Shown piece after piece: positions 62,023-64,000 of a DNA stretch of 64,000 nt. Each line of letters starts with the position of its first letter. The first letter of the stretch is position 1. The notes below the pieces were generated by a model. That model was not told the origin of the DNA, did no database searches, and saw only the letters and a program-made list of their open reading frames with translations. A program made the translations under genes and the position numbers. Origin of the DNA: Kordia sp. (GTDB lineage: Bacteria; Bacteroidota; Bacteroidia; Flavobacteriales; Flavobacteriaceae); contig NVVR01000004.1 in the NCBI GenBank assembly GCA_002733415.1, positions 62,001 through 126,000 on the forward strand, read 5' to 3'.

Positions 62023-64000
62023 TTATTGAATAACAATCTTTTTAACTGCTCTTTTAGAACCGCTTTCTATATCTAACAGATACACTCCTGGTGCTAACAC
62101 ACTGAAGTCTAACGTGGTATTGAATACATCCGAATTGTTAGTATGCAATTCAGAATAGACATTACGTCCTCTAATATCAAACAATTTAATTTTCGTATCA
62201 TCACTAGTGCTTACTGATAAATTAAAGAATCCGTTTGATGGATTTGGAAATATACTGAATGTATGAAACTGATTTTCAGCAACACTTAAAGAAGCTAAAA
62301 CATTAATAGTATAATCTTCAACTTCCCCATCAGTGTTTACTCCACAAGATGTAGGATAGTCATATGGAGCAGTAGGCGAAGAATAAATAGTTGCTACTCT
62401 CATAATTGTATTCCCTAATACTGCAGTTGCAGGAACAGTTATTGACATTGGTGAGTTCGTTGTAGCGATATCAAAGTTTAATGCCACAGTAACAGCTGCA
62501 TTACCTAAATCATACTCTTCTGAAGGTATATCAAACGTACAATTCTGATTCCAATCTATCCAAACCTTAGTTTGTGTTCTATAATTACCATCAGCATCAA
62601 TCTTTACAGTTAATGGGTACATTGAATCTATATTAACATCAGTAGTTTGTGACCCTGTTAAATCAGAATACCCACCATTTTCAGCTCCACTTCCATCAGG
62701 ACTTGATGTCGCATTATCAATTGTTCCAAAAGTTACACGAGTAATACTTGTTAAATAAGGAACTGTTGCAGAAACAGTACAATTAGTTGTACCATCATTC
62801 AAACTAATACCTACATTTTTAGTAATAGAAGCTGAAGTCCCTGTTACAACTAAAGGATAAACAGCATCAGGGACACTATTTAATCCTGTTACGGTTAACG
62901 TAGTACTTCCATCAGCATTTAATGTTGTTGGAGAGAATGACGCTATTGCTCCTACTGGAAGACCAGTTACAGAAAATGTAGTCACCTCATTAAATCCATT
63001 CGCAGTAATAAAATTAACCGTAGCTACTGCAGAATCAGCACCACAGTTACCTAAATCACCAGAGTTTAATGAAAATGTAGGTCCTGTACAATCTAAAACA
63101 TTTGTAACCCAATCACCCGAAACTGAAGCAAAATATGCATCAACTACAGTTGCTTGATCTGGAGTAAACATATACATAGAAGCATCATTTACATAATCCA
63201 TATAGTCCATAGTTAATGAAAATTCTCCCCCAACACAACCAGCTACTGAACCGTTAGCAGGGTTACCGTAAGTTGAACCTGCTACTTTTGGAGTATCTGC
63301 AATACCATCACCATCAGCTGGAACACAGCTTGTTCCTCCATCAGTAATAAAAGTATGATTTAAATTATAAAAGTGACCTAATTCATGTGTCACTGTTCTC
63401 CCTAAATTATAAGGAGCACCGGGTATGACATTTGGAGTACCACCTGAACCAATACATCCAGCTCCTGTACCATAGCTACTATAACTCATAACAACTGCGT
63501 TTCCTGCACTAATACTACCACCTAAAGGAGAATACCCTAAAATTCCTGCTCCCGCATCTTTAATAATAAAGTTCATGTATCCTGAATATGTTGCATCAGT
63601 TTCTGGCCAAGCACCAAAACTAGAGCCATCACTTCCTATAGTTACTAATGGGTTTCCATCAGTAACCGCCGGATCACCACCCGCTGGATGATTTTTTGTA
63701 GCGATACAAAATACAACGTCTACACTCCCTGGAGCTAAACCTGGATAAAACCCACTTGCAGCTGCCCATAATGATTGATCAGCATTTAAAGCTGCATAAT
63801 CATTACTAATAACATCTATTTGCGTTTGTGCAAAAGCCTCCAAACAAACTCTATCAAGTTCATTTGAGTCTGGAAAATGGACTGCTACTGGAACGTATAA
63901 TGTCGCTTTCTTTTGGTAAGTTCCATTCATTTTTTGTTGATGAATTTCTGATAATTTTTGTTGAAAAACAGCTTGTCTTTCATAGAAAGACGTAGCATAT
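62023..64000 (-). CDS. M43 (pappalysin-type) metalloprotease, T9SS cargo, 5' end missing
   Basis: The frame is open to the window edge and continues past the Met at 63930 (YATSFYERQAVFQQKLSE and HQQKMNGTYQK precede it), so the true start lies outside. The catalytic zinc site is THELGHFYNLNH (HExxHxxxxxH) about 180 residues after that Met, with a met-turn region (LTMDYMDY). A GEVED domain with WIDWNQNCTFD follows, then a type A T9SS sorting domain (FSIFPNPSNGFFNLSVS to the end). It should be secreted and degrade proteins. A propeptide is expected upstream. Confidence 0.92.
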   Translation of the reverse strand, partial: YATSFYERQAVFQQKLSEIHQQKMNGTYQKKATLYVPVAVHFPDSNELDRVCLEAFAQTQIDVISNDYAALNADQSLWAAASGFYPGLAPGSVDVVFCIATKNHPAGGDPAVTDGNPLVTIGSDGSSFGAWPETDATYSGYMNFIIKDAGAGILGYSPLGGSISAGNAVVMSYSSYGTGAGCIGSGGTPNVIPGAPYNLGRTVTHELGHFYNLNHTFITDGGTSCVPADGDGIADTPKVAGSTYGNPANGSVAGCVGGEFSLTMDYMDYVNDASMYMFTPDQATVVDAYFASVSGDWVTNVLDCTGPTFSLNSGDLGNCGADSAVATVNFITANGFNEVTTFSVTGLPVGAIASFSPTTLNADGSTTLTVTGLNSVPDAVYPLVVTGTSASITKNVGISLNDGTTNCTVSATVPYLTSITRVTFGTIDNATSSPDGSGAENGGYSDLTGSQTTDVNIDSMYPLTVKIDADGNYRTQTKVWIDWNQNCTFDIPSEEYDLGNAAVTVALNFDIATTNSPMSITVPATAVLGNTIMRVATIYSSPTAPYDYPTSCGVNTDGEVEDYTINVLASLSVAENQFHTFSIFPNPSNGFFNLSVSTSDDTKIKLFDIRGRNVYSELHTNNSDVFNTTLDFSVLAPGVYLLDIESGSKRAVKKIVIQ

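Overview
The window looks like chromosomal DNA of a marine-type member of the Flavobacteriaceae (Bacteroidota). It is AT-rich. It carries several cargo proteins with type IX secretion (T9SS) C-terminal sorting domains, many lipoproteins with Bacteroidota-style lipoboxes, a bacilliredoxin-like YtxJ protein and lineage-typical families (DUF4266, DUF3570, DUF6048, DUF6452). Several promoters fit the TTG / TAnnTTTG pattern of this phylum. I do not assign a genus.

Layout. 0-3.2 kb: a thioredoxin-like / ApbE / DUF4266 / DUF3570 cluster followed by a His-x-His lipoprotein; this is the best candidate for a poorly described redox system. 3.2-7 kb: a PAS histidine kinase with a small partner, then recG. 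7-12.3 kb: a surface lipoprotein with a complete PNGase F domain behind three beta-sandwich-like repeats, an M1 aminopeptidase and a patatin. 12.5-24.5 kb: mostly housekeeping (glutamate synthase-like FMN enzyme, UvrD-type helicase, Sua5/YrdC protein, OmpA lipoprotein, tRNA-Leu, three tandem tRNA-Lys, shikimate kinase) plus one large T9SS cargo. 24.6-25.4 kb: an apparently empty kilobase that holds a broken AraC-type regulator and a second decayed gene. 25.5-36.4 kb: clpB, an exported tail-collar protein with a T9SS partner, ytxJ, and two tandem paralogues with a TonB-plug-like domain but no barrel. 36.6-46.3 kb: fahA, glyA, an ECF sigma / anti-sigma / coiled-coil operon, a frameshifted carboxypeptidase-regulatory-domain gene, upp and a glutamine cyclotransferase. 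46.4-52.6 kb: SRP RNA, an SDR, a transaldolase-like aldolase, smpB, an unusual stand-alone YjeF-N protein, a BtuF-like protein and a DUF6452/DUF6048 pair. 52.7-58.8 kb: an AraC regulator followed by eight co-directional genes for oxidative damage repair (msrB, msrA, a thioredoxin-like protein, a glutaredoxin/GNAT fusion, a divergent MsrA, a hydrolase/OsmC fusion, a zinc-ribbon-like protein and a dehalogenase-like hydrolase). 59-64 kb: a second ApbE, a small conserved protein, a DEAD-box helicase and an M43 metalloprotease cut by the window edge.

How it fits together. Two themes recur: extracytoplasmic redox chemistry (two ApbE flavin transferases, thioredoxin-like proteins, the Msr cluster) and surface degradation of protein or glycoprotein (PNGase F, M1 and M43 peptidases, T9SS cargo). 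A short noncoding repeat containing CCCACTGGTGGGATT occurs four times, three of them inside or just after the Msr cluster. No CRISPR array, insertion sequence, rRNA operon or prophage was seen.
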